A stretch of 64,000 bases of DNA, taken from the NCBI RefSeq assembly GCF_025370255.1, contig NZ_JAMTCD010000004.1, positions 169,421-233,420 on the forward strand. Reading direction: 5' to 3'. The notes beneath the pieces were generated by a model that saw nothing but the letters and a program-made list of their open reading frames with translations, made no database searches and was not told the origin of the DNA. Positions 48,412-56,400 of this stretch are shown one piece after another (within the stretch, counting starts at the first letter, position 1; each line of letters starts with the position of its first letter). Both the position numbers and the translations under genes were made by a program. Source of the DNA: Shewanella holmiensis. Lineage in GTDB: Bacteria; Pseudomonadota; Gammaproteobacteria; Enterobacterales; Shewanellaceae.

Positions 48412-48498
48412 TTGGGTGTAACATAGCCTTAACTTATTCATAGGCGCAAATACAATCAAAAAAATAGCGACCTTAAACTGAATACCGAGAGGAAAGTC

Positions 48499-49404
48499 AT
48501 GGGTGAGAATCAGCTTAGCAATTCGCAGCTTTACATTGGCATCGATGGCGGTGGCAGTAAATGCCGTGCAACCATTTATACTCAAGACCATAAGCAAATA
48601 GGCACAGGTGTTTCAGGCCGAGCAAATCCATTACATGGTTTAGAACAAACTTTTCAATCAATTACTGAATCCACTCAGCTTGCTTTAGCCGACGCGGGTC
48701 TACCTCCTGAAGCATGTAGCCAACTTGTCGCCGGTTTGGGTCTTGCTGGTGTCAATGTTGGTCATTTTTACGATCAAATTTCAAATTGGCAGCACCCTTT
48801 CAAATCGATGTATTTAACAACCGATCTGCATACGGCTTGTATTGGGGCGCATAATGGTGCAGATGGTGCCGTCATTATTACCGGAACTGGTTCATGTGGA
48901 TATGCACATGTTGGCCATCAAAGCATTAGTCTAGGTGGTCATGGTTTTGCATTAGGGGATAAAGGCAGTGGCGCATGGTTAGGGCTTAAAGCCGCTGAAC
49001 ATGCGTTGTTAGCACTTGACGGTTTCGCCTGTGAAACCGCGTTAACCGATAAATTGCTTGCCTACTTTGAAGTTGATGATGCAATTGGTATCGTCGAAAA
49101 CCTTGCAGGTAAATCATCGAGTGTTTATGCAAAACTTGCTCGCATTGTGTTAGCTACTGCGCACGAAGGCGATGAAGTAGCCATTGCTATCGTCAAAGAA
49201 GGTGCTGCTTATATCAGTGAGCTGGCAAGAAGATTATTTACCATTAACCCTAGTCGTTTTTCTATGATTGGTGGTCTAGCTGAGCCATTATTAACTTGGT
49301 TAGATGATGACGTTGCTATAAAAGTTTCCCCTTCACTATCGCCACCAGAGTTTGGTGCATGTTTGTTTGCTCAGCAGCAATATTCAGCAGAGTCAGTCGC
49401 ATAA
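48499..49404 (+). CDS. nagK: N-acetylglucosamine kinase
   Basis: NagK phosphorylates cytoplasmic GlcNAc to GlcNAc-6-P. The 301-residue protein belongs to the BadF/BadG-type ATPase fold, as in the eukaryotic-like NagK used by Shewanella. The phosphate-binding motif YIGIDGGGSKCRATI is at residues 12-26, TDLHTACIGAH (about 112) and IITGTGSCGYA (about 130) follow, and ALGDKGSGAWLGLKA (about 152) contacts sugar/ATP. GAGAGG lies 5-7 bases upstream of the ATG. A strong hairpin follows directly, which separates it from nagA. Confidence 0.93.
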   Translation: MGENQLSNSQLYIGIDGGGSKCRATIYTQDHKQIGTGVSGRANPLHGLEQTFQSITESTQLALADAGLPPEACSQLVAGLGLAGVNVGHFYDQISNWQHPFKSMYLTTDLHTACIGAHNGADGAVIITGTGSCGYAHVGHQSISLGGHGFALGDKGSGAWLGLKAAEHALLALDGFACETALTDKLLAYFEVDDAIGIVENLAGKSSSVYAKLARIVLATAHEGDEVAIAIVKEGAAYISELARRLFTINPSRFSMIGGLAEPLLTWLDDDVAIKVSPSLSPPEFGACLFAQQQYSAESVA

Positions 49405-49411
49405 TTACATT

Positions 49412-49440
49412 AATGGTAAGTTTTCTAACTTACCATTTTT
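49412..49440 (+). terminator. Terminator directly after nagK
   Basis: Stem AATGGTAAGTT (49412-49422) pairs with AACTTACCATT (49427-49437) across a 4-base loop and is followed by T's. It splits nagK from nagA-nagX. A weak promoter (TTAACT 49444, TATAGT 49468, 18-bp spacer) follows and may start transcription again. Confidence 0.85.
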
Positions 49441-49488
49441 CGATTAACTTATTAGGCACTGCATACTTATAGTGTAGTAAGGGTGACA

Positions 49489-49706
49489 ATGACAATGAAG
49501 ACCATCATGGAATAAGCAGCTCACATTGCAGCAGATGAAATTGCTCAGCTATTAAATACTTGTGTTAGCTGAAGTAATTGGAGCTCTTCCACAAGTATTG
49601 TGCCAAGCAGTCAAGCTTTTATATCAATGCAGCAGCAGTCGCTATCGCCCTAGGCATAAACCCTGACCCGCCAACAGGCTTGAAAAAAGTGACTCAAACA
49701 CTGTAA
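49489..49706 (+). pseudogene. nagB: Relic of glucosamine-6-phosphate deaminase nagB-II
   Basis: The 338-bp gap between nagK and nagA holds fragments of the SIS-domain deaminase NagB-II that Shewanella carries at this position. The start ATG at 49489 gives MTMKTIME, a stop (TAA 49513), then AAHIAADEIAQLLNT, matching the family N-terminus. A middle block reads ALPQVLCQAV. In another frame, FYINAAAVAIALGINPD continues through KKVTQTL to TAA at 49704-49706, the C-terminal signature of the enzyme. The 218 bp retained compare with about 1 kb for an intact gene, so most of the gene is deleted and the rest is frameshifted. The stop-to-stop position matches the ancestral gene ends. Confidence 0.85.
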
Positions 49707-49742
49707 CGTCAAAGAAAAATTAAGAATTAAAACGAGAGTATT

Positions 49743-50894
49743 ATGAAACAAATCCTGATTGTTGAGCGACTATTTGATGGTGAAGCATTTCATCAAAACA
49801 TGGCAGTAACCATTGAAGCTGGCAAGATTACAGCGGTTACCGCAGCTGCAAACGTAGTTGATACCGACCCTAACATTGTTAATCATCTTGCTGGAACACT
49901 TGTGCCAGGATTTGTCGATGTGCAAGTTAATGGCGGTGGTGGCGCATTGTTTAACGACCTACCTAGCGTTGAATGTATTGAAACCATTGGTCGCGCCCAC
50001 GCCCGCTTTGGAACAACGGGTTTTTTACCTACGTTAATTACCGACGATGTTTCAGTAATGGCTAAGGCTGCAGACGCTGTAGCTGAAGCGATTAAACATA
50101 ATAAAGCCGGGGTATTAGGTGTACATTTTGAAGGCCCGCATTTAAGCGTTCCTAAAAAAGGTGTTCATCCACAGCAGTTTATTCGCAAAATCAGTGATGA
50201 AGAATTAGCTATCTTCAGTCGTCAAGATTTGGGGATTAAAGTGGTCACTTTAGCGCCAGAGAATGTCTCTACTCAGGTGATTAAGTCATTAGTAAAAGCT
50301 GGCGTGCGTGTATGCCTTGGTCATTCTAATGCCGACTATGACACTGTGGTAGCCGCATTAGATGCAGGCGCTAGCGGGTTCACTCATTTATTCAATGCTA
50401 TGTCACCTCTGGGCTCTCGTGAACCGGGTATGGTCGGCGCAGCACTTGAAAATCAGGATTCATGGTGTGGTTTGATTGTTGATGGACACCATGTACACAG
50501 CGCAGCCGCAAAAGTGGCAATTAATGCTAAACCGCGCGGAAAAATGATGTTAGTGACCGATGCCATGCCTCCCGTCGGTATGAGTGAAGACGCAAGTTTT
50601 GAATTATTTGGCATTAAAGTTGTGCGTCAGGGGGATCGTCTTAATGCCTCTACGGGTGAGTTAGCGGGTTGTGTGCTTGATATGGTTGGCGCGGTAAATA
50701 ATAGCGTTACAATGTTAGGACTATCCCATGATGAGGCGCTGCGTATGGCATCAATGTATCCGGCGCAATTCCTTGGTTTAGAAAAATCCTTAGGGGTAGT
50801 GAAACCAGGATTTAAAGCTGATTTGGTACTGTTAAATAGCGCAAATCAAGTTAGCAGAACCTACATAGGTGGCAAAATAGTATTTGCAAAATAG
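49743..50894 (+). CDS. nagA: N-acetylglucosamine-6-phosphate deacetylase
   Basis: NagA removes the acetyl group from GlcNAc-6-P, giving GlcN-6-P. The 383-residue protein has the amidohydrolase barrel. GFVDVQVNGGGG (about 58-69) is the N-terminal signature and VHFEGPHLSVPKKGVHP (about 126-142) carries the metal-binding Glu. LGHSNADY (about 192) and FTHLFNAMSPLGSREPG (about 213-229) hold metal/substrate His residues, and LVTDAMPPVG (about 275) holds the catalytic Asp. It follows the nagB relic by 36 bases and precedes nagX by 54 bases, so nagA-nagX are probably cotranscribed. Confidence 0.95.
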   Translation: MKQILIVERLFDGEAFHQNMAVTIEAGKITAVTAAANVVDTDPNIVNHLAGTLVPGFVDVQVNGGGGALFNDLPSVECIETIGRAHARFGTTGFLPTLITDDVSVMAKAADAVAEAIKHNKAGVLGVHFEGPHLSVPKKGVHPQQFIRKISDEELAIFSRQDLGIKVVTLAPENVSTQVIKSLVKAGVRVCLGHSNADYDTVVAALDAGASGFTHLFNAMSPLGSREPGMVGAALENQDSWCGLIVDGHHVHSAAAKVAINAKPRGKMMLVTDAMPPVGMSEDASFELFGIKVVRQGDRLNASTGELAGCVLDMVGAVNNSVTMLGLSHDEALRMASMYPAQFLGLEKSLGVVKPGFKADLVLLNSANQVSRTYIGGKIVFAK

Positions 50895-50948
50895 GCTGCC
50901 AATTTAAGCCAGCAAATGTTCCAAAATATAATAACAATAGGGGCCGTA

Positions 50949-52109
50949 ATGTCTGCCGAAGCCGCTGCAAACAGAGAAGTAAAGCAAGATAAACCCAGTA
51001 AGCCAAGATTAATGTCACTCGATGCTTTACGTGGCTTTGACATGTTTTGGATTATTGGTGGGGAAGGGTTGTTTGCAGCTATGTTTGCTTTGACGGGGTG
51101 GGCTGGTTGGCAAATAGCCGCCGGACAAATGCTTCATAGTCAGTGGCATGGGTTCACATTGTATGATCTTATTTTTCCACTATTTATATTTCTTTCTGGT
51201 GTCGCATTAGGTTTATCTCCTAAACGATTAGATAAACTGCCATTACAACAACGAATGCCTTTGTATCGTCATGCGTTTAAGCGTTTAGCATTATTGATTG
51301 GCTTGGGTGTGCTTTATAACCATGGTTGGGGGACGGGCGTTCCTGTTGATCCTGAACAAGTACGTTTTTCGAGTGTATTAGCGCGCATTGGATTTGCATG
51401 GTTCTTTGCAGCATTTTTGGTATGGCACACTTCATTACGCACTCAGATAATAACAACCATCGGGTTATTAGTCGGTTATTCGTTGTTACTATGCTTTATG
51501 CCGTTTCCTGGCGGACAAGCAGGAATATTTACTATGGATGGCAGTATTAATGCTTACATTGATGGATTATTACGTCCAGGCATAGCCTATCAAAACAGAC
51601 CATTAGATCCTGAAGGTGTGCTCTCAACTATTCCTGCAGTGGTCAATGCATTAATTGGTGTGTTTGTCGGTCAGTTTATTGTTAAACAACACCCCAAAGG
51701 GGATTGGGCAAAAGTATTGATTATGACGCTGAGTGGCCTTGTGTTATTGGCACTTGGCTGGTTATTAAATCCTATTATCCCTGTTAATAAAGACCTTTGG
51801 AGCAGTAGCTTTGTGTTGGTCACGTCTGGGTGGAGTTTACTCTTTTTAGCCTTATTTTATGCAGTGATTGATGTGCTTAAATGGCAAAAATGGGCTTTTG
51901 TATTCGTTGTCATTGGCACAAACGCCATCATCGTTTACTTAGGTTCGAGTTTAATCGACTGGCATTATATTACTCGCAGTATGTTTGGCGGCGTAATCCA
52001 AGCTTTTCCTGATTCAGCTCAACAACTTGTTAGTGTGATAGGTTTTATCACAGTGCAATGGCTAATATTATTATGGATGTATCGCCGTAAAATATTTATT
52101 CGAATTTAA
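50949..52109 (+). CDS. nagX: NagX, DUF5009/HGSNAT-like membrane protein
   Basis: The start at 50949 (MSAEAAANREV) has AGGGG 5 bases upstream; the longer frame from 50916 lacks a site. The 386-residue protein has about ten hydrophobic segments and the signature SLDALRGFDMFWIIGGEGL (about 24-42), shared with heparan-alpha-glucosaminide N-acetyltransferase relatives. Conserved His/Asp are visible in HSQWHGFTLYDLIFPLFIFLSG. NagX is part of the Nag regulon in Shewanella; a role in transport or acetyl transfer across the membrane is suggested by its fold, but is not established. Confidence 0.88.
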   Translation: MSAEAAANREVKQDKPSKPRLMSLDALRGFDMFWIIGGEGLFAAMFALTGWAGWQIAAGQMLHSQWHGFTLYDLIFPLFIFLSGVALGLSPKRLDKLPLQQRMPLYRHAFKRLALLIGLGVLYNHGWGTGVPVDPEQVRFSSVLARIGFAWFFAAFLVWHTSLRTQIITTIGLLVGYSLLLCFMPFPGGQAGIFTMDGSINAYIDGLLRPGIAYQNRPLDPEGVLSTIPAVVNALIGVFVGQFIVKQHPKGDWAKVLIMTLSGLVLLALGWLLNPIIPVNKDLWSSSFVLVTSGWSLLFLALFYAVIDVLKWQKWAFVFVVIGTNAIIVYLGSSLIDWHYITRSMFGGVIQAFPDSAQQLVSVIGFITVQWLILLWMYRRKIFIRI

Positions 52110-52142
52110 ATTAAAGACAGAGTTTTTTATGCTTTAGTTGTA

Positions 52143-52160
52143 AATGACAGCGTTGTCTTA
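52143..52160. promoter_or_regulatory. NagR operator 4 (nagP) with promoter
   Basis: AATGACAGCGTTGTCTTA keeps the left half and centre of the consensus. TTGTCT (52153) with TACTAT (52176) at 17-bp spacing makes a plausible promoter, placed on the operator exactly as at 45171. Confidence 0.8.
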
Positions 52161-52271
52161 GTGGTTGAATTGTTCTACTATCGAATAAGTTGGTCAATGT
52201 GACTCAATTCACATCATGGCCAAACAAACCGCAAAGACCCTATAAATAAAATAATGAGCAGGTTTATGGAA

Positions 52272-53570
52272 ATGACAGCAACGAAAGAACAATCTAAAAG
52301 TAGCTTAGTACCGATGGCAATTGTCGCGGTTCTGTTTTTTATTCTCGGCTTTGCAACATGGCTGAATGGCTCTTTGATGCCATATCTTAAACAAATTCTT
52401 CAACTTACTCCTTTCCAAGCTTCACTCATCCTGTTTTCATTTTACATTGCAGTAACCTTTACCGCGTTACCATCCGCTTGGGTTATCCGCAAAGTTGGCT
52501 ATAAAAATGGTATGGCGCTAGGCATGGGTATCATGATGATCGCAGGCCTACTATTTATACCTGCTGCGCAAACCCAAATCTTTGTGTTGTTTTTATTGGC
52601 ACAGCTAGTTATGGGTACAGGGCAAACGCTACTGCAAACCGCAGTAAATCCATATGTGGTTCGCTTAGGGCCTGAAGAGTCTGCCGCAGCCCGTGTTAGC
52701 GTGATGGGAATTTTGAATAAAGGTGCAGGTGTTATCGCGCCAATGGTGTTTACGGCATTGATTCTTGATAGCTTCAAAGACCGCGTAGGTACCGAGCTAA
52801 CTCAAATTCAAATTGATGAAATGGCCAATAGCCTTATTTATCCATATCTTGGTATGGCTATCTTTATCGGTATCTTAGCTTTTGCAGTTAAAAAGTCTCC
52901 GTTACCAGAATTAGAAAAAGAGCAAGAAGAGCAGGGTTCTGAAAAGGGTCAAATTAAACAAGCTTTATCGCATCCTAATCTTGCACTAGGCGTAGTGGCG
53001 TTATTTGTATACGTTGCAGTTGAAGTGATTGCCGGTGACACCATTGGTACTTTTGCACTGACCTTAGGCGTTGAAAACTATGGTGTGATGACATCATACA
53101 CCATGCTTTGTATGGTGCTTGGTTATACTCTCGGCATTATCTGCATTCCTCGCTTTATCTCACAACCAAATGCATTAATGGTGAGTGCGGTTTTAGGCTT
53201 ATTATTAACTGCAGGTATTGTGTTTGGTGATAGCCAATCATACGTCATCGCTGACTTATTATTAGTTCCATTTGGTGGCGCACAGTTACCTGATACGCTA
53301 TTAATGATTGCTTTCTTGGGTTTAGCGAATGCTATCGTATGGCCTGCTGTATGGCCTCTAGCCTTGTCTGGTATGGGCAAGTTAACCAGTACAGGCTCAG
53401 CGTTATTGATTATGGGGATTGCTGGCGGGGCGTTTGGCCCACTATTTTGGGGCTTAACTAGTTCAGCCACCTCGCTTGGTATGCAAGGCGGCTACATGGT
53501 GATGTTCCCATGTTATCTGTTTATATTATTTTATGCCGTAAAAGGGCATAAAATGAAAAGTTGGAAGTAA
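52272..53570 (+). CDS. nagP: N-acetylglucosamine permease NagP (MFS)
   Basis: NagP imports GlcNAc by the inner membrane. It belongs to the fucose/glucose-galactose permease branch of the major facilitator superfamily and has 12 hydrophobic segments. I place the start at 52272 (MTATKEQSKSSLVPMAIV) because AGCAGG is 9 bases upstream; ATGs at 52254 and 52266 are too close to or before it. GFATWLNGSLMPYLKQILQL, FSFYIAVTFTALPSAWVIRKVGYKNGM and ANAIVWPAVWPLALSGMGKLTSTGSALLIMGIAGGAFGP are typical of sugar permeases. It has its own NagR site and terminator. Confidence 0.93.
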   Translation: MTATKEQSKSSLVPMAIVAVLFFILGFATWLNGSLMPYLKQILQLTPFQASLILFSFYIAVTFTALPSAWVIRKVGYKNGMALGMGIMMIAGLLFIPAAQTQIFVLFLLAQLVMGTGQTLLQTAVNPYVVRLGPEESAAARVSVMGILNKGAGVIAPMVFTALILDSFKDRVGTELTQIQIDEMANSLIYPYLGMAIFIGILAFAVKKSPLPELEKEQEEQGSEKGQIKQALSHPNLALGVVALFVYVAVEVIAGDTIGTFALTLGVENYGVMTSYTMLCMVLGYTLGIICIPRFISQPNALMVSAVLGLLLTAGIVFGDSQSYVIADLLLVPFGGAQLPDTLLMIAFLGLANAIVWPAVWPLALSGMGKLTSTGSALLIMGIAGGAFGPLFWGLTSSATSLGMQGGYMVMFPCYLFILFYAVKGHKMKSWK

Positions 53571-53621
53571 GCAATAAATTGAGCCTTGTGCTTTAGCTTA
53601 ATCAGCATCAATTATTTTATG

Positions 53622-53654
53622 AAAGCCGCTCACTGATCGTGAGCGGCTTTTTTT
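53622..53654 (+). terminator. Terminator of nagP
   Basis: Stem AAAGCCGCTCAC (53622-53633) pairs with GTGAGCGGCTTT (53639-53650), followed by T's. Confidence 0.92.
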
Positions 53655-53938
53655 GTTCTGAATAGCGTAATGTCTAGGAGGTTATATGGCTTATCGTATT
53701 AAGCGCACCTCATAGGTGTTTATTTGTAGGTGTTAATTTGGCTGTGAATGGTGGTAGCCATTACCTCAACCTCGGTATGGGATATTAAATACATATCAAC
53801 CTGTTTCTTGCGCCACTAACCGTGTTGAATTTACTTGCAGCAGTTAAGACCTTGATGAGGTAATTCTGCTCGTTATCAGTACACCACTCATGTTTTGCTT
53901 TAAAAGATTGAATATCAATAAAATACTGTTTGCTTATC

Positions 53939-53962
53939 CCTAAGCCTAAGCCTAAGCCTGAG
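53939..53962. repeat. Hexanucleotide repeat CCTAAG x3 plus CCTGAG
   Basis: Three perfect and one variant copy of a 6-bp unit are arranged head to tail. They lie in the 545-bp gene-free stretch 53655-54199. I see no convincing gene in this stretch; a minus-strand frame at 53785-54006 reads through this repeat as Gly-Leu repeats but is unsupported. Confidence 0.85.
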
Positions 53963-54020
53963 TCGAGGCTAACTTCATTACCACTGAAATTATTGAACAT
54001 CCTCAAACTTGTGCACGATT

Positions 54021-54044
54021 TATTGGTATTGGTATTGGTATTGG
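54021..54044. repeat. Hexanucleotide repeat TATTGG x4
   Basis: Four perfect copies lie only 58 bases after the CCTAAG repeat. The two units have different sequences, so this looks like two independent slippage-prone tracts in the same non-coding or decayed region. Confidence 0.88.
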
Positions 54045-54162
54045 TGCTGATAGTGATCTTTTAATCGTAAGGGTGAGTTATCCCATTCGAGCAGTTTATT
54101 AACGGTTAAAACTGAGCTGTTTAATGTGGGGAATATTAGAAATATAGACAAATTGCAGATAC

Positions 54163-54191
54163 AAAAAAGCCACTCATTGAGTGGCTTTTTT
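54163..54191 (-). terminator. Terminator of the tRNA operon
   Basis: Stem GCCACTC (54169-54175) pairs with GAGTGGC (54179-54185), extended by flanking A and T runs. It lies just past tRNA-Thr on the minus strand. Confidence 0.88.
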
Positions 54192-54199
54192 GTTTTTTA

Positions 54200-54275
<76 letters not shown>

Positions 54276-54282
54276 TAAATTG

Positions 54283-54358
54283 TGGTGCCCGAACCCGGAA
54301 TCGAACCAGGGACACGAGGATTTTCAATCCTCTGCTCTACCGACTGAGCTATTCGGGC
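54283..54358 (-). tRNA. tRNA-Phe (anticodon GAA)
   Basis: A 76-nt cloverleaf is complete. The acceptor stem GCCCGAA pairs with TTCGGGC, the anticodon stem GAGGA/TCCTC encloses TTGAAAA with anticodon GAA, the T-loop is GGTTCGATTCC and the CCA end is encoded. It is the first gene of a two-tRNA operon. Confidence 0.97.
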
Positions 54359-54436
54359 AACTAAACTAAGTGTTAGTTATCTACTTCAGATTCAATTGGC
54401 TTACAGTGTAATGCCTGTCTCGTCTGGAGTGCGCAC

Positions 54437-54465
54437 ATAATATAGGGATGGTTTTTATCGTGCAA
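54437..54465 (-). promoter_or_regulatory. tRNA operon promoter with GC-rich discriminator
   Basis: On the minus strand TTGCAC (54465-54460) and TATTAT (54442-54437) are separated by exactly 17 bp. The -10 is followed by GTGCGCACTCC, a GC-rich discriminator typical of stringently controlled stable RNA promoters. The rest of 54466-54738 has no gene I can support. Confidence 0.75.
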
Positions 54466-54738
54466 GTAGTTTTTAAAAACTTTTTACTCGTTCGCTCACA
54501 TTCTAGCCACGATGACGTTTTTTTAGCTGAGTAGATGGTTTTTAGAACAATAAAGTGTATTTTTTAAACCAAAGGAGTCTTTAAAGTCCCGTATGAAGCT
54601 GTAGTAAGAGTATAAATACTCAATACTTCTATTTTTTAGAAAGATATTGGCTATTTTTACTGATTTATCTTTACTAAATAGTAAGTAAACTGTTTCACAT
54701 GGTGTTAACGCATCAAAAGTCACATTAAAGGGGTAGTC

Positions 54739-55287
54739 ATGTTTAACAATAGTCCTGCTGGATATGGGTTAATCACCATTTTCATTCATTGGATATCAGC
54801 AGTAACCGTTATAGGTTTGTTTGCGCTTGGTTTTTGGATGGTTGATTTAACCTATTACAGCAGCTGGTATAAAACAGCACCCGATATTCATAAAAGTGTC
54901 GGGATCCTATTGTTACTTATCACCATACTCAGAGTGTTATGGCGGTTTATTGCAATAAAGCCGGCAGCAGTTGCAACGCACAAGCAGTGGGAGCAACAAA
55001 GTGCTCATTGGGCTCATCGCATTATTTATCTTTTGATGCTGTCCATTATGGTTTCTGGCATTTTAATTTCTACTGCAGATGGTCGAGCAATTTGGGTATT
55101 TAATTGGTTTCAATTTCCTGCAGTGGGTGAATTGTTTGATGATCAAGCCGACCTTGCGGGTTTATTTCATCAATATGCAGCATATAGTTTGATAGGTTTG
55201 GTGATCATCCATGCCGCAGGTGCGTTAAAGCATCATTTTATAGACAAAGATTCAACCTTAATCCGTATGTTACGTATTAAGCGTTAA
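54739..55287 (+). CDS. Cytochrome b561 family protein
   Basis: This 182-residue inner membrane protein has four hydrophobic segments and paired heme-ligand His (in FIHWISAV near residue 17, IHKSVG near 51, and FHQYAAYSLIGLVIIHAAGALKHH near 143-165). The family moves electrons between quinol and a membrane or periplasmic acceptor. AAGGGG lies 6-8 bases before the ATG. It is 125 bases upstream of a yceI gene, mirroring the E. coli yceJ-yceI pair. Confidence 0.9.
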   Translation: MFNNSPAGYGLITIFIHWISAVTVIGLFALGFWMVDLTYYSSWYKTAPDIHKSVGILLLLITILRVLWRFIAIKPAAVATHKQWEQQSAHWAHRIIYLLMLSIMVSGILISTADGRAIWVFNWFQFPAVGELFDDQADLAGLFHQYAAYSLIGLVIIHAAGALKHHFIDKDSTLIRMLRIKR

Positions 55288-55412
55288 TTGGCAGAGACGT
55301 TTAATCTGTTAACAAGCAAATATTAATCTGCTTGATTATATCGGTTACGCTCAGTCACACATAAACAGTTATCTCAATACATAAAGTCATTAACCTATAG
55401 GAAGGATTAACA

Positions 55413-56000
55413 ATGAAAAAACACTTAATAGCAGCCGTAATGAGCTCTGCCATGTTAGCGCCAATGTTTGTTGCCAATACCGTAAACGCAGCAGACTATG
55501 TTATCGACACCCAAGGTGCTCATGCGTTTATCCAATTTAAAGTAAGCCATTTAGGCTATAGCTTTGTTATGGGACGCTTTAATGACTTTAGCGGTGACTT
55601 TAGCTTTGATGCCAGCAAAGTTGAACAGGCGAGTATCAATGTTGATATCAACACCGACAGCGTTGATTCTAACCATGCTGAACGTGACAAGCATTTACGT
55701 AGCCCTGATTTTTTAAATACGGCAAAATTTCCAAAAGCGAGCTTTAAATCAACTTCGGTACAAGATAAAGGTGATGGTAAGTTTGTTGTTAATGGCGATT
55801 TTACTTTTAACGGAGTCACTAAACCGTTGGCGATTGATGCTGTAATGATAGGTGAAGGCGATGATCCTTGGGGCGGATACCGCGCAGGCTTTACCGGTAC
55901 AACCACTTTTAAAATGAAAGACTACGGGATGAAAATGGATTTAGGCCCTGCTTCAGCGAATGTTGAGCTTGAGTTGGTTGTTGAAGGGATTAAAAAATAG
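55413..56000 (+). CDS. yceI: YceI-family periplasmic lipid-binding-like protein
   Basis: This 195-residue protein has a signal peptide (cleavage after about residue 26, VNA-ADYVID). The mature part is a lipocalin-like barrel, with blocks [51 protein letters not shown] and [12 protein letters not shown]. Related proteins bind isoprenoid-type lipids such as quinones, in keeping with the cytochrome b561 neighbour. AGGAA precedes the ATG. The operon terminator comes 270 bases later because of the inserted repeat element. Confidence 0.93.
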   Translation: MKKHLIAAVMSSAMLAPMFVANTVNAADYVIDTQGAHAFIQFKVSHLGYSFVMGRFNDFSGDFSFDASKVEQASINVDINTDSVDSNHAERDKHLRSPDFLNTAKFPKASFKSTSVQDKGDGKFVVNGDFTFNGVTKPLAIDAVMIGEGDDPWGGYRAGFTGTTTFKMKDYGMKMDLGPASANVELELVVEGIKK

Positions 56001-56043
56001 CTCGCGATTGATTTAACTCGGGAATAAGTCATTCGCATTATTT

Positions 56044-56242
56044 AACCTGAACTCTGGATAAGAGATTAGCTAAATGTATGAAATTAAATAACATATATCT
56101 AACCCATGTATTTTAGAGAGATATTTTTTCTTAGAACAAGGCAAATTTGTGCGTCAATAGCTGGCCTATTGCAAACAAAGTTAACACAGTTTTCAGTAAA
56201 AAATAGCCTCTAGAAAGCAAGTTGTTATCCAGAGTTCAGGTT
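56044..56242. mobile_element. 199-bp MITE-like element with perfect 18-bp terminal inverted repeats
   Basis: AACCTGAACTCTGGATAA (56044-56061) is perfectly inverted at 56225-56242; the match extends one base outward to TAACC/GGTTA. The flanking bases are ATTT on each side, a possible 4-bp target duplication. Inside, TAGAGAGATATTTTTTCTT and AGTAAAAAATAGCCTCTA are partly inverted, and CAATAG-CTGGC-CTATTG is a central hairpin at about 56154-56170. There is no open frame, so it would be non-autonomous. It is inserted between yceI and its terminator. Confidence 0.75.
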
Positions 56243-56271
56243 ATTTAGCTTATTAACCGATGATATTAACA

Positions 56272-56303
56272 AAAAACCGCCATTATCATTAATGGCGGTT
56301 TTT
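56272..56303. terminator. Bidirectional terminator for yceI and the CBM9-like gene
   Basis: Stem AAAAACCGCCATTA (56272-56285) pairs with TAATGGCGGTTTTT (56290-56303) with a 4-base loop. It lies between convergent genes. Confidence 0.9.
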
Positions 56304-56400
56304 GTTATGGGTATTTTGAGTGGATAAGGCCATAAACTTTCGTGTTAACTCAACATCGTTTGAGCTCAATCTAAGTCTGCCTTATCATCCCAAGCTGAGG

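Noticed and set aside
53696..53725. Nine-codon frame with a perfect AGGAGG site
   Set aside because: Too short to support as a gene; mentioned only as possible trace of a decayed one.
53785..54006. Minus-strand frame of 73 codons with a Gly-Leu repeat
   Set aside because: It reads through the CCTAAG hexamer repeat, has no good ribosome-binding site and no recognisable family; probably chance.
54523..54723. Minus-strand frame of 66 codons before the cytochrome b561 gene
   Set aside because: AT-rich, no ribosome-binding site, no family resemblance, and it covers the likely promoter of the downstream gene.
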